Assembly: GCA_022791815.1 (NCBI GenBank)
Contig: JAAVZU010000093.1
Coordinates: 1 to 64,000 of the forward strand
Origin: Lachnospiraceae bacterium
GTDB lineage: Bacteria; Bacillota; Clostridia; Lachnospirales; Lachnospiraceae
DNA length: 64,000 bases
Reading direction: 5' to 3'
The notes beneath the pieces are model-generated. The model did not search any database and was not told where the DNA came from. It saw only the letters and a program-made list of their open reading frames with translations. This document shows positions 42,772-52,166 of the stretch, one piece after another. Within the stretch, counting starts at the first letter, position 1; the number at the start of each line of letters is the position of its first letter. The translations under genes were made by a program, and so were the position numbers.

Positions 42772-44337
42772 ATGATTCACTTTGGATTTTCGTACATAGG
42801 GTTCATTTGGCTTTTCATGCTTTTTGTACCCAATATTATTTGGACAAAGAACAAACCTAAGGATTACGAAAAGTATGTAACAAAGGAAAATAAAATATTA
42901 CAGATATTAGAAAGAATTGGGGAAATTGCTGTATGTTGTTGTGTTTTAATTTTTTCTGATTTTAATATAAAAGAAATCTCCTTATGGTCAATATGGCTAT
43001 TGCTTTCATTTGTGCTGATGGTTTTGTATGAAATCTACTGGCTTCGGTATTTTAAGAGTAACCAGACTATGCAGGATTTTTACAGTAGTATCTGTAAAAT
43101 CCCAGTAGCAGGATCCACATTACCAGTATGTGCTTTCTTTCTATTAGGATTGTATGGTGTGAATTTTCCTTTAATGTTATCTACGATTATTTTGGGAATT
43201 GGACATATTGGAATTCATAGGAATCATCAAAAAGAAGTATCTGAAAAGAAAAAAGCCAGCATATTTAGAGGTATCTGGAAGGGGATAGGAATTATAATCC
43301 TTGGAATCTTTCTTTTAATAAGTACTGGAATAGTAGGCTTAAAAAATATAACTTATCTTAGTTGTTGTATTCATACAAGTAATGGTATAGATGAGCAGAG
43401 TTATGTAATGCTTGGCGGGCAGGAACAGTATCTTCATATTCGTGGAGAAGATGTTCATAATCCTGTGATTATCTGGCTGCATGGAGGACCTGCTGGCCCA
43501 GATGGCTATTTTACCTATACATTTTCTAATTACCTTGTTGATGAGTATACGTTTGTATGCTGGGATCAGAGAGGATGTGGAAGGACTTATTTCAGAAATC
43601 AAACTATAGACCCTGATAATGATAAAGTTTCTTTTGAACAGGCACAAATAGATTTAGATGAGCTGGTAGATTATTTATGTACCCACTTTAAAACAAAAAA
43701 AGTTATTATTATGGGACATTCTTACGGAACTTTATTGGGAAGTCAATATTCTATAAATCACCCTGAAAAAGTATCTGCTTATATTGGTGTTGGACAGATG
43801 GTGAATATAGAATGCGATATTTATAGTTATGAAGATGCACTTGCTGCTGCTAAAGAAAATAAAGAGGATGTATCTTCAATGGTTGAGGCATACGAAACAT
43901 ATATCTCTAAACCAACTCTTATGAATATGCTTAACTTGAGAAGTTATGTGAGTCCATACCATGTTGCCAAGAAGGAAGCAAATGCTCTTTGGCTTGCATT
44001 AAGGTCTCCATATATGGGAATAAATGATTTTAGATGGTTTACGAAACAGCTTGGCAGTCTTGATGATTATATTTCTCTTAATTCCCAATTATTTCAATAT
44101 ATTCAGACTGTTGATGTGCGGGACTATGGTTTAGAATATCAAATGCCAGTCGGTTTTATTTCAGGTGCCAAGGATTGGACAACACCAGTTAAGTATACAG
44201 AAGATTATTTTCATGCGATAACTGCACCAAAGAAGAATTTACAGTTGCTTGAAGATTGTGGGCATCAGCCGCAATATGATTCTCCAGCGGAATTTTCCGA
44301 AATACTACGGGAAATGTTGGATGAATATGTAAAATAA
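42772..44337 (+). CDS. Alpha/beta hydrolase with N-terminal membrane domain
   Basis: 521 residues. The N-terminal 200 residues hold about six spans; the rest is an alpha/beta hydrolase of the proline iminopeptidase/S33 group: oxyanion motif WLHGGPAGPDGYF, CWDQRGCGRTY, nucleophile S317 in GHSYG and catalytic His498 in CGHQPQ, with an Asp in ISGAKDWTTP. GGAGG before the ATG. Such fusions appear beside peptide-resistance transporters and could cleave a peptide at the outer face. Substrate unknown; its promoter repeats tie it to the two-component system. Confidence 0.85.
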   Translation: MIHFGFSYIGFIWLFMLFVPNIIWTKNKPKDYEKYVTKENKILQILERIGEIAVCCCVLIFSDFNIKEISLWSIWLLLSFVLMVLYEIYWLRYFKSNQTMQDFYSSICKIPVAGSTLPVCAFFLLGLYGVNFPLMLSTIILGIGHIGIHRNHQKEVSEKKKASIFRGIWKGIGIIILGIFLLISTGIVGLKNITYLSCCIHTSNGIDEQSYVMLGGQEQYLHIRGEDVHNPVIIWLHGGPAGPDGYFTYTFSNYLVDEYTFVCWDQRGCGRTYFRNQTIDPDNDKVSFEQAQIDLDELVDYLCTHFKTKKVIIMGHSYGTLLGSQYSINHPEKVSAYIGVGQMVNIECDIYSYEDALAAAKENKEDVSSMVEAYETYISKPTLMNMLNLRSYVSPYHVAKKEANALWLALRSPYMGINDFRWFTKQLGSLDDYISLNSQLFQYIQTVDVRDYGLEYQMPVGFISGAKDWTTPVKYTEDYFHAITAPKKNLQLLEDCGHQPQYDSPAEFSEILREMLDEYVK

Positions 44338-44391
44338 TCATTTTGCATTTATAGTTTTATGGTGAAACCTGCAAAAGACTTAGAAGAACAA

Positions 44392-44434
44392 AAATTTACA
44401 GAATTGGAATTATTTTCTAATTCTGTAAATTTTT
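44392..44434. terminator. Terminator after the hydrolase gene
   Basis: AAATTTACAGAATT pairs with AATTCTGTAAATTT, followed by TTG and T-rich sequence. Confidence 0.85.
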
Positions 44435-44435
44435 G

Positions 44436-44463
44436 TTGAATTTCTGGAAAAATATGTTATAAT
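44436..44463 (+). promoter_or_regulatory. Promoter of the secreted-peptide operon
   Basis: TTGAAT (44436-44441), 16-base spacer, extended -10 TGTTATAAT ending at 44463. Confidence 0.75.
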
Positions 44464-44518
44464 ATTCCAGTAACTTGAAAAATATGGTGATTTATGGAGT
44501 AGAAAGGATATTATAATA

Positions 44519-44956
44519 ATGAAATTGAAATGGAAAAAGAGAATTGCATTGGGAATAGCAGGTGTTGCAATAGGTTTATCTGCAATGACAGTAAAAGCAC
44601 AGGTGTGTTCAGTTCGTGCTGATAGTACAGTTACCATAGCTGGCAGTGTAAATCTGGAAGCAAATGACTGGTATTCGCTGTATGGAAATGTTTATACTTA
44701 TAGGGGATGGTTGTCTGGAAGTAATTGTCATGCTATTACTAAAGGAACGGCTTACTTTACTGTTGGTAAATGGAAGAATGGCGAAAAGCAAAATTTTACA
44801 AATGTCGTTTCTAGACATGAATTGTATGGAGCAAAGTATTATACCTATACAAAAACAGGAACTATTGGTGATAAGTATAAAAATATGGGAGTTAAAATCC
44901 ATATAAATAATGGTTCAAGATGGTTAGATAATTCCACCTATGCAACATGTAAATAA
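44519..44956 (+). CDS. Small secreted protein, candidate bacteriocin-like
   Basis: 145 residues. Signal peptide 1-27 (MKLKWKKRIALGIAGVAIGL, cleavage likely after VKA). The mature part of about 118 residues is rich in Tyr, Trp, Gly, Thr and Lys, with three Cys (near the start, in GSNCHA and in ATCK at the end). It is followed by a hairpin attenuator and then two FtsX permeases and an ABC ATPase, the layout of lactococcin 972-type loci. Sequence similarity to lactococcin 972 is weak at best, so it may be a distinct family or a sensed signal protein. Confidence 0.65.
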   Translation: MKLKWKKRIALGIAGVAIGLSAMTVKAQVCSVRADSTVTIAGSVNLEANDWYSLYGNVYTYRGWLSGSNCHAITKGTAYFTVGKWKNGEKQNFTNVVSRHELYGAKYYTYTKTGTIGDKYKNMGVKIHINNGSRWLDNSTYATCK

Positions 44957-44963
44957 TATTAAG

Positions 44964-44997
44964 AAAAGGAAAAAGGGGTTCTTCTTTTTCCTTTTTG
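44964..44997 (+). terminator. Attenuator between peptide gene and ABC genes
   Basis: AAAAGGAAAAAG pairs with CTTTTTCCTTTT, loop GGGTTCTT. Its likely effect is strong expression of the secreted protein and lower expression of the transporter genes. Confidence 0.75.
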
Positions 44998-45016
44998 TAA
45001 TGAAAGGATTTTTATA

Positions 45017-46129
45017 ATGAAAATAAATCAGCTCATTAGAGATAAAAGTATAACATGTCTGCTATTGCTGGCTTTGGCTCTTTCTTTTTTTATTACTTTT
45101 ATTGGGGGAGATATTATTCTTCAAATGAAAAGTGAGACTGCTACTCGGGAAAAGGAAGATTATGAATATGAATATACTTGGTATTATTCATCAGAAGGTT
45201 ATATGGAAAGAGAGGTGGATGAAACCATAACATTGGTTCCAGATATAGAAGTGGGGCAGGGAAATCTAATTTTAGGTGGAGTGAATGTTTCTATTGCCAA
45301 TTCTGTAAACACTGTTCCATTGGAATTGGTTATGTCATCAAAGGAAGAAATCAAACATGATTTTTTATGGGGAGAATTATCTAACAAAAAAAATACAGTA
45401 GTTATTTATGAAAGCTTAGGTAATTATACTTATGAGAGAGAGAGTAATATATATATTACCATTGAAAAAGAGGAATATAGAGTAACAGGAGTGATAAGAG
45501 AGACAGGAAAAGGTTATTATGATAGTGGCTGTTTTATGTCTTATGATAGTGTATCAGAAGACTTAAAAGAGTATATTAGTGCTTATTATTCCGATATAGG
45601 GAATCTAAATATAGTGGAGTTTTTCTCGGATACCAGAATATCAGAGGAACAGTTACAATATGTGACTGACTGGTGCAAGACTTGGTGTGGGGAGCGAGAA
45701 GTTACATTTGAGCTAGGTACTCAAATGGATGAGGATGTGGATTACAACGAAAAGGATCGGATGTCCTTTTATTTTTCCATTGTTTTATTGGTATTTTCTC
45801 TGGTAAATTGCATAGTTATAGCGAATACTTGGATAGAGAGGAGAAGAAAGGAATTTATTATCCGTAAAACATACGGAGAAAGTGCAGGGCAGATTTTTCA
45901 AAGACTATTTGTGGAATTAAGTCAACATGCAGCAGTATGTGGTATATTGATTTTTCTTTTTAAAAGTATTTTTCAGATAGTGAGGAGAGATTTTACTCTT
46001 TCTGATTTGTTTTTCAATTTTATTATATTGTTGGCAGCCATTGTGATTCTCTCCCTGGCTATTGGTTTGGCTATGATTGCTAAAATTGCAAGGATAAAAC
46101 CAGGAAAAGCCTTGAAAGAATATCAGTAA
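45017..46129 (+). CDS. FtsX-like permease, first of pair
   Basis: 370 residues. Span 1 at about 14-34, an outer domain of about 210 residues (MacB-like periplasmic core) and three spans between about 252 and 360, ending ARIKPGKALKEYQ as in FtsX-type permeases. AAAGGA before the ATG. It precedes a second permease by 16 bases; the pair probably forms a heterodimer with the ATPase at 47469. Confidence 0.85.
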   Translation: MKINQLIRDKSITCLLLLALALSFFITFIGGDIILQMKSETATREKEDYEYEYTWYYSSEGYMEREVDETITLVPDIEVGQGNLILGGVNVSIANSVNTVPLELVMSSKEEIKHDFLWGELSNKKNTVVIYESLGNYTYERESNIYITIEKEEYRVTGVIRETGKGYYDSGCFMSYDSVSEDLKEYISAYYSDIGNLNIVEFFSDTRISEEQLQYVTDWCKTWCGEREVTFELGTQMDEDVDYNEKDRMSFYFSIVLLVFSLVNCIVIANTWIERRRKEFIIRKTYGESAGQIFQRLFVELSQHAAVCGILIFLFKSIFQIVRRDFTLSDLFFNFIILLAAIVILSLAIGLAMIAKIARIKPGKALKEYQ

Positions 46130-46145
46130 AGAAAGGAATGGGAAT

Positions 46146-47399
46146 ATGCATATAAAAAGTTTATTAGGCTTTGTCTTGGAAGAGTTTAGCAGAAACTTAA
46201 AGCAGTTAATGCTGGAGCTTATATTATTGGTAAGCTCCTTTATGTTGATTGGATTGGTTTCCTTTTATGGAGATGGTATTACATATAGTAAAGATTCTGT
46301 GGAAGAAATCATAAATGGAGATATTTCACAAACAGGAGAACTATTTATTGAGATTCCCTTGTGGAATCCTTTAATGAAGGAATCCCGTGGTGTGATGGAC
46401 GAAATCAATAATTTGGAGGAAGTCAAAGCTATAGGAGAACAGATTGTTGAAGGATTTGAAGCTAGTGGTTTTGAACAATTGATAGAGATACAACAACAGC
46501 ATAGGAATTATGGTATATCCTATGGGGAAGAGTACACAAATTCTTTGGAAGCATTATTTATTTCTGATACTTTACTGGGTTTATGTGATCTAAAGACTGT
46601 TGAGAGGATAGAAGGAAGTGGAAAAGCGGATTATGAATTTTATCTGGGAAGTAATTTTTCGGATACTCCAGTAGGAACTGTTTTTACAAAAAAATTGGGA
46701 GAAGAAACATATACATATGAAGTGGTGGGAATTTTAGAAAAGAATTCTTATTGGATAGATCCAGATGTTTATACAGAAACGGAAGCAGGTAATATTAATG
46801 CAAAAATCTGTCTTGATAATCTTGTTGTTTCGGTGGACAAGAAAACGGTGGGTGCAACAGGCTGGACGGTTTTATTGGAAGATGGGGCATCTTGGGAGGA
46901 TTTAACAAAAGAAATTATGAAGCTGGAAGATAAATATGATGTGAATTTTAGAATTACAAAATTAGAATCTACTTTATATGATAAAAATTTGTCTAGTAAA
47001 GAAATCACAGAGTATACAAGACAATTTTTTCCAGTACTTGTTTTTTCGGTGATTATCATTATACTTTGTATGCAAATTACAAATATGCTAAAGCGAAAAA
47101 AGGAGTATGGAATATTATTTAGTAATGGGGTATCGGTTTTTGAAATTTGTAAGGTTTGGATGCTGGCTTTTTTATGTAAAATAGTAATATCTTTAGTTTT
47201 TGCAATTGCAATTTTTACGGGACTTGTTTATATGTCAGGAATTACTCCTCAGCTTTTAGAACAGGGATTTATTGTATTCCAGCATTATACAGTATGGAAA
47301 ATGGCAGCTCTATCAGTTGTGTTGTACCTAATAATTTCTATAATTCCAATTACCATTTTCAGTAAGATGAAACCAGCACAGATGGTGAAAGGTGAATAA
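46146..47399 (+). CDS. FtsX-like permease, second of pair
   Basis: 417 residues. N-terminal span at about 20-42, outer domain up to about 295, three spans at about 297-405 and the end motif FSKMKPAQMVKGE. AAAGGAATGGG before the ATG. The outer domain differs from that of the first permease, so the complex would be asymmetric, as in MacB-like or lactococcin 972-type exporters. Confidence 0.85.
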   Translation: MHIKSLLGFVLEEFSRNLKQLMLELILLVSSFMLIGLVSFYGDGITYSKDSVEEIINGDISQTGELFIEIPLWNPLMKESRGVMDEINNLEEVKAIGEQIVEGFEASGFEQLIEIQQQHRNYGISYGEEYTNSLEALFISDTLLGLCDLKTVERIEGSGKADYEFYLGSNFSDTPVGTVFTKKLGEETYTYEVVGILEKNSYWIDPDVYTETEAGNINAKICLDNLVVSVDKKTVGATGWTVLLEDGASWEDLTKEIMKLEDKYDVNFRITKLESTLYDKNLSSKEITEYTRQFFPVLVFSVIIIILCMQITNMLKRKKEYGILFSNGVSVFEICKVWMLAFLCKIVISLVFAIAIFTGLVYMSGITPQLLEQGFIVFQHYTVWKMAALSVVLYLIISIIPITIFSKMKPAQMVKGE

Positions 47400-47468
47400 T
47401 GGTTGCTGTTTGTACCGATTGAAAAGAAAACTTGTTGTATTGGAAAGAGATAGAAAGGTGGAAGATAA

Positions 47469-48170
47469 ATGGCAGAAAGAGAAGATATGCAGATTTTAAT
47501 AGAGTTAAAAAATGTATCAAAAGAATATAAAATGGATAGTGGCGAAACAGGAACAAAGGCCTTGAATGATGTATCACTTGTAATACATAAGGGAGAATTT
47601 GTTGCAATTATGGGGACATCAGGTTCAGGGAAGTCTACATTGCTTAATATGATTGGAGCTATGGATGATATGACATCTGGTGAGTACTATTTCAATGGAA
47701 AAATAATAGATAATAAGAATAATAGGGAAATTTATTTATTCCGAAAAGAACATATCAGTTTCGTTTTTCAGAATTTTGCACTTATGGATCACTACACGGT
47801 ATTTGAAAATGCAGAATTACCATTACGGGCAAAAAATATCTCAAAAAAACAGCGGAAAAAGATTGTGATGGAACAATTAAAGAAACTTGGCATAGAAGAA
47901 TTGGCAGAAAAAATGCCAAGACAGCTTTCAGGAGGGCAGCAGCAACGGTGTGCAATTGCAAGAGCATTGGCCTCTGGTAATGATGTTATTTTGGCAGATG
48001 AGCCTACAGGGGCACTTGATTCCCAAAATAGCAAGGAAATCATGGAGATTTTTAAAGAACTAAATAAAGAAGGAAAAACTATAATTATTGTAACACATGA
48101 TGAAAATGTTGCAAGAGAAACTCAACGTATTATAAAAATAGAAGATGGAAAAATTCTTATTGACAGATGA
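47469..48170 (+). CDS. ABC transporter ATP-binding protein (MacB type)
   Basis: 233 residues. Walker A GTSGSGKST, Q-loop FVFQNFALMDHYTV, signature LSGGQQQRCAIARAL, Walker B VILADEPTGALDS, switch VTHDENVA. AGGTGG before ATG 47469. Completes the peptide-permease-permease-ATPase operon and is followed by a terminator. Confidence 0.93.
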   Translation: MAEREDMQILIELKNVSKEYKMDSGETGTKALNDVSLVIHKGEFVAIMGTSGSGKSTLLNMIGAMDDMTSGEYYFNGKIIDNKNNREIYLFRKEHISFVFQNFALMDHYTVFENAELPLRAKNISKKQRKKIVMEQLKKLGIEELAEKMPRQLSGGQQQRCAIARALASGNDVILADEPTGALDSQNSKEIMEIFKELNKEGKTIIIVTHDENVARETQRIIKIEDGKILIDR

Positions 48171-48231
48171 CGTTTTGAAATTTATAATGGGATAATTGAA
48201 CATAATATCTTATGTAACAAAATTGGAAGAG

Positions 48232-48258
48232 AAGGTAATCCTTGTGATTACCTTTTTC
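48232..48258 (+). terminator. Terminator of the peptide/ABC operon
   Basis: AAGGTAATC, loop CTTGT, GATTACCTT followed by TTT. Confidence 0.8.
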
Positions 48259-48393
48259 CTCGTGTGTAAAATATGCAGTTGGGTGGCATCTTTTTGCAAA
48301 GAACACCAAAAGACATACTATTCAACTAAGGTGCTGCTACGCACCAAAACAGGGCTTGCAACACCAAAGTTTCATAGCAAAGGAGGAAATTTT
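48259..48393 (+). other. Leader region of the MATE gene
   Basis: About 135 bases without a gene. GGTGC and GCACC (around 48331-48346) form a hairpin, and the word AACACCAAA occurs twice. It could be a short regulatory leader; no known riboswitch is recognised. Confidence 0.35.
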
Positions 48394-49746
48394 ATGAAAG
48401 ACAAAACAACGGATATTTTTCAAAATGCTCCAGTACCCAAAGCGGTATTAGTAAATGTAATTCCGTCAATTATTAGTATGATAATGGTACTGGTTTATAA
48501 TTTGGCAGATACTTTTTTTATTGGACAGACAAAAGATCCTCTTATGGTAGCAGCAGTATCTGTTGCAACACCTGCATTCTTGTTTTTTATGGCAGTAGGA
48601 ATGCTTTTTGGTATAGGCGGAACATCCTTAATTGCCCGTCTGCTTGGAGAAGGAAGGCAAGGTGATGCAAAGCATGTATCCTCTTTCTGTTTTTGGACAG
48701 GAGGAATTATTGGAGTGGTTTCCTGTTTGTTGATGTTTTTTTGCTCATCACCAATTAGCAGGGCAATTGGTGCCAGTGATGACACTATTTCCTATGCATC
48801 CCAATATTTATCTATTGTAGCATTAGGAATACCTTTTTTAATTATCAGCAATATGTTTAGTAATATTATTCGTGCAGAAGGAAATGCAAAGATTGCTATG
48901 GCAGGAATGATTCTTGGTAATTTGGTGAATATCGTTCTGGATCCAATTATGATACTTACCTTAAAATGGAATGTAGCTGGTGCAGCTATTGCAACAGTAC
49001 TTGGAAATATTGCTTCCAGTGTTTTTTACATTGCACATCTGCTTTCTAAGAAGTCTTTATTATCTATTCATCCAAAGGAATATAAGGTAGGTGGGAATGT
49101 GGCAGCAGGAGTATTTGCCATAGGTATACCAGCATCTCTTAATAGTATTTTACTTAGTGTATCTAATATTTTTATTAATTCCTTAATGAAGGTTCATGGA
49201 GATATGGCACTTGCTGGTTTGGGAGTTGCCATGAAAGTAAATATGATTGTGGTCATGCTCTTAATTGGTCTTGGAACAGGAATCCAGCCATTGCTTGGTT
49301 ACTGTTTTGGTGCCAGAAACCGTAAACGTTATGTTGCTGTTATGAAGTTTTCTCTTTGTCTGGCATTTTGCTTAAGCCTTATTATGACTGCTATTTGTTA
49401 TTTTGGAGCTGGACCTTTAGTAAAAGCTTTTTTAGATAATAAAGATGCTTATGCTTATGGATTTTCTTTTGCAAGAATCTATATTTACTCTGGACCAATT
49501 TTAGGATTACTATTTGTATTTATCAATGCAATTCAGGCGACTGGTGCGGCATTGCCATCTTTAATTTTGTCTGTGAGCAGACAGGGGCTTTTATATTTGC
49601 CAATACTAATTGTTATGAATGGAATATTTGGAACAGAAAATATGCTGGTAATGGCTCAGCCAATCACAGATTATCTTGCAACAGCATTGGCAGCAGTGTT
49701 GTTTATATTTACTTATAAGAAGTACTTTGCAGGTATAAAAGAATAA
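48394..49746 (+). CDS. MATE-family multidrug efflux transporter
   Basis: 450 residues with 12 spans. NLADTFFIGQTKDPLMVAAV near the N-terminus and GIGGTSLIARLLGEGRQGDA are MATE hallmarks, repeated in the second half by GLGTGIQPLLGYCFGARNRK. It exports drugs or metabolites in exchange for Na+ or H+. ATG 48394 with AGGAGG is firm; the open frame upstream covers the terminator of the previous operon. Stands alone. Confidence 0.92.
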   Translation: MKDKTTDIFQNAPVPKAVLVNVIPSIISMIMVLVYNLADTFFIGQTKDPLMVAAVSVATPAFLFFMAVGMLFGIGGTSLIARLLGEGRQGDAKHVSSFCFWTGGIIGVVSCLLMFFCSSPISRAIGASDDTISYASQYLSIVALGIPFLIISNMFSNIIRAEGNAKIAMAGMILGNLVNIVLDPIMILTLKWNVAGAAIATVLGNIASSVFYIAHLLSKKSLLSIHPKEYKVGGNVAAGVFAIGIPASLNSILLSVSNIFINSLMKVHGDMALAGLGVAMKVNMIVVMLLIGLGTGIQPLLGYCFGARNRKRYVAVMKFSLCLAFCLSLIMTAICYFGAGPLVKAFLDNKDAYAYGFSFARIYIYSGPILGLLFVFINAIQATGAALPSLILSVSRQGLLYLPILIVMNGIFGTENMLVMAQPITDYLATALAAVLFIFTYKKYFAGIKE

Positions 49747-49767
49747 TTGAGACTAATAGAATTTGAG

Positions 49768-49794
49768 AAAGAGGACTGTTATCAGTCCTCTTTT
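49768..49794. terminator. Bidirectional terminator
   Basis: AAAGAGGACTG pairs with CAGTCCTCTTT around TTAT; ends the convergent MATE and protease genes. Confidence 0.87.
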
Positions 49795-49814
49795 AAGTGT
49801 TCTTGTGAAGGATA

Positions 49815-50471
49815 TCAATTAGCTGTATAATTTTGAATCAATGTTACCAAATCAAGTTTCAAAAAATAGAAAAGAATTGCCATTAGAACAATTACAACCA
49901 GAAGTCCACCTTTCATTACTTTAATATCTTGTTTACTTAATGACATGTGAAGAACAATGGAAATAAGTACATAATAGAAGAGACAAATACTCCATATGTT
50001 TTCCATTGCCATAGGACGAATATAAAACCAAAGTAGGTAGCTGGAAAGAAATCCGCAAATAATTGGAGCAATAGAGGTAACTACTTTTTGAATACTTTGT
50101 AGAATAAAATTTCCCTTAGGTGCATAAGCAACATAGCCAAGAGCACCATCGTTATGGTGAATGCGGAATAATTTAACATCTGTTACCTTCGCTCCGCTTA
50201 AAAAGGCAAGAAGGGCATGGGATAATTCATGATGCATAACACCCAAAAAAGTAATATAGTTAATAAGATTAGCTCCCATAGGATTATGTTTTGCAGCAAA
50301 GTTACGGATAAAGCTAAAGAAAAATCCTAAACAGATTCCAAGTAAAAGAATTATAATAACACTGATAAGACTATGTAATAATAATGTGTAATTTATCTTT
50401 GTGTTTACTTCATTAGGTGTTATTATATTTAATGTGCTGATACAATTATGTAATAAAAATCTATCATTCAT
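49815..50471 (-). CDS. M50-like membrane metalloprotease candidate
   Basis: 218 residues with about five spans. HHELSHALLAFLSGAKVTDV holds an HExxH zinc motif (His81-Glu82, His85) in a membrane helix, followed by the 'G.k...v..f' stretch typical of site-2-type proteases. A second NPDG-like motif is not evident; a late Asp may serve as the third ligand. ATG 50471 is used (AGAAGG upstream). It might cleave a membrane-bound regulator, but no partner is obvious. Confidence 0.7.
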   Translation of the reverse strand: MNDRFLLHNCISTLNIITPNEVNTKINYTLLLHSLISVIIILLLGICLGFFFSFIRNFAAKHNPMGANLINYITFLGVMHHELSHALLAFLSGAKVTDVKLFRIHHNDGALGYVAYAPKGNFILQSIQKVVTSIAPIICGFLSSYLLWFYIRPMAMENIWSICLFYYVLISIVLHMSLSKQDIKVMKGGLLVVIVLMAILFYFLKLDLVTLIQNYTAN

Positions 50472-50647
50472 ATAATACCTTCTTTCGTTATTCATTTTAT
50501 GTAATAAAACGGCAGGGCTACAGCGATTTCATTATAATATAAAGAATAAATTCTTTCAATATAGAAATTGGTAACCATTTAATTATGTTATTCAGATTTA
50601 AACCCAATATACATTATAACTAAAAATGTTAAAGTTGCACAGAAATG

Positions 50648-50676
50648 TTGTGCTAAGGTGAAAATTTTGGTATAAT
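50648..50676 (+). promoter_or_regulatory. Promoter of chemotaxis receptor 1
   Basis: TTGTGC (50648-50653), 17-base spacer, TATAAT (50671-50676). Another TATAAT lies at 50702-50707, closer to the gene. Confidence 0.6.
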
Positions 50677-50730
50677 ATATCCATAAAGTTAGGAAGAGTA
50701 TGGTATAATTTATGAGGAGGTACAGTAATT

Positions 50731-52008
50731 ATGAAAACAAACAAAATAAGAAACAAAATTATGATTCCCATTATTGTTTTATTTGTGGTTATGATTGTGT
50801 GGCAGTTGGTCTTGCTGCAACTGTTGAAAAATCAAGTGTTTAATCTAATTACTACATTAATCTTTTTGATTATTGGTACTATAGTAATTTTTGGTGTGAT
50901 TGGAGCTGCTGGAAAATATTTGATAGATGTGGTTCGTCTAATTGCATCTGGAAAGACAGAAGAAGAATTAGAAAATGATAAGATGGCACAAAGAGCAAAA
51001 AGAATTGCAGCCAGAGAAGATGAAATTGGTGAGATGATGCGTAAGACAATGGGAACCATTACACAGATTGGGAATGTACTTGGTGGAATCAACAGAGCAA
51101 CAGGAGAATTAGGGGAAGTGTCAGATGAATTTCAGAGTATTTTTTCTAATATGACAGAGTCTTTGGAATGTACAGATGAACTGGTAGAGAGAATTACAAA
51201 TAATACAATTGCACAAGCTGGACAAACAGAAGAGATGAAGAATAAGATTGAAGCAAATATGGAATCTATTTCTTATGTATCAGATGGTATGGAAAAATTA
51301 AACCAAAGTGCAGAAAAAATGGAGAATTATAATGTTTCAGCAGAGGAAATTATGAAAGAGTTAATTACTATTAGTAAGAAAAATGATGTTGCAATTGAGC
51401 ATGTAAAAGAACATACTACACTTACTAACCAATCTGCACAGCAGATTCAATCTGTAACAGAGATTATTGCTAATATTTCAAGCCAAACCAATCTTTTAGC
51501 ACTAAATGCCAGTATTGAAGCGGCAAGTGCTGGAGAAAATGGACGGGGATTTGCGGTGGTAGCAGAGCAGATTCGTGTTTTGGCAGATGAATCTAAGAAA
51601 GCTACAGAGCAGATTAGTAAACTGGTAAATGACTTGATGGATAAAGCAAATGCAAATGTAAAAATTACAGAAAGTGTATCTGCAGCTGTGGTAGAACAGA
51701 ATGAAAAGATACATAGTACAGAAGAAATTTTTCATTCTTTGAATCAGGAAATTACACAAGTTATCCAGTCTGTAAACGGCATTACAGATGAGATTGCTGA
51801 CTTAAGAGAATATAGTAGAGTAATGGAGGGGGATATTGAATCTTTGACTAGGTTTGCAACAGAGAATGCAGATAGTGCAAAAATAACAGCGGAGAATATG
51901 AATGGATTAAAAAAGACAGTGGAAAGCTGCAATGAATCTACAAAACGTGTAACGGGAGTATCAGAAGAGTTAATTGGATATCTGAAAATTAAAGAGAATG
52001 TGCTTTAA
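50731..52008 (+). CDS. Methyl-accepting chemotaxis protein without outer sensor domain
   Basis: 425 residues. Two adjacent spans (about 12-32 and 38-60) leave almost no extracellular loop. A helical linker follows, then the signalling domain with the hairpin tip ISSQTNLLALNASIEAASAG and ENGRGFAVVAEQIRVLADES. It has no PAS or other ligand domain, so it may sense membrane state, a cytoplasmic cue, or join receptor arrays as a helper. AGGAGG before the ATG. Confidence 0.9.
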   Translation: MKTNKIRNKIMIPIIVLFVVMIVWQLVLLQLLKNQVFNLITTLIFLIIGTIVIFGVIGAAGKYLIDVVRLIASGKTEEELENDKMAQRAKRIAAREDEIGEMMRKTMGTITQIGNVLGGINRATGELGEVSDEFQSIFSNMTESLECTDELVERITNNTIAQAGQTEEMKNKIEANMESISYVSDGMEKLNQSAEKMENYNVSAEEIMKELITISKKNDVAIEHVKEHTTLTNQSAQQIQSVTEIIANISSQTNLLALNASIEAASAGENGRGFAVVAEQIRVLADESKKATEQISKLVNDLMDKANANVKITESVSAAVVEQNEKIHSTEEIFHSLNQEITQVIQSVNGITDEIADLREYSRVMEGDIESLTRFATENADSAKITAENMNGLKKTVESCNESTKRVTGVSEELIGYLKIKENVL

Positions 52009-52077
52009 GCAGTATTTTAGTTACTATTAGCAACGTAGGTGTAAACAGTAACGAATTTTAGGTAAAACAGTAAGATA

Positions 52078-52120
52078 AAGTCTCTAATTAATTTGTATGG
52101 TTTATGATTAGAGACTTTTT
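52078..52120. terminator. Terminator after chemotaxis receptor 1
   Basis: AAGTCTCTAAT pairs with ATTAGAGACTT, followed by TTT. Confidence 0.82.
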
Positions 52121-52166
52121 CTTATGGGTATTTTATGATAAGAAGAAAAATGAAAGGATGAGAATT

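Noticed and set aside
44519-44956. Firm assignment of the secreted protein as lactococcin 972
   Set aside because: Locus layout is similar, but length (145), cysteines and sequence do not clearly match; left as a candidate.
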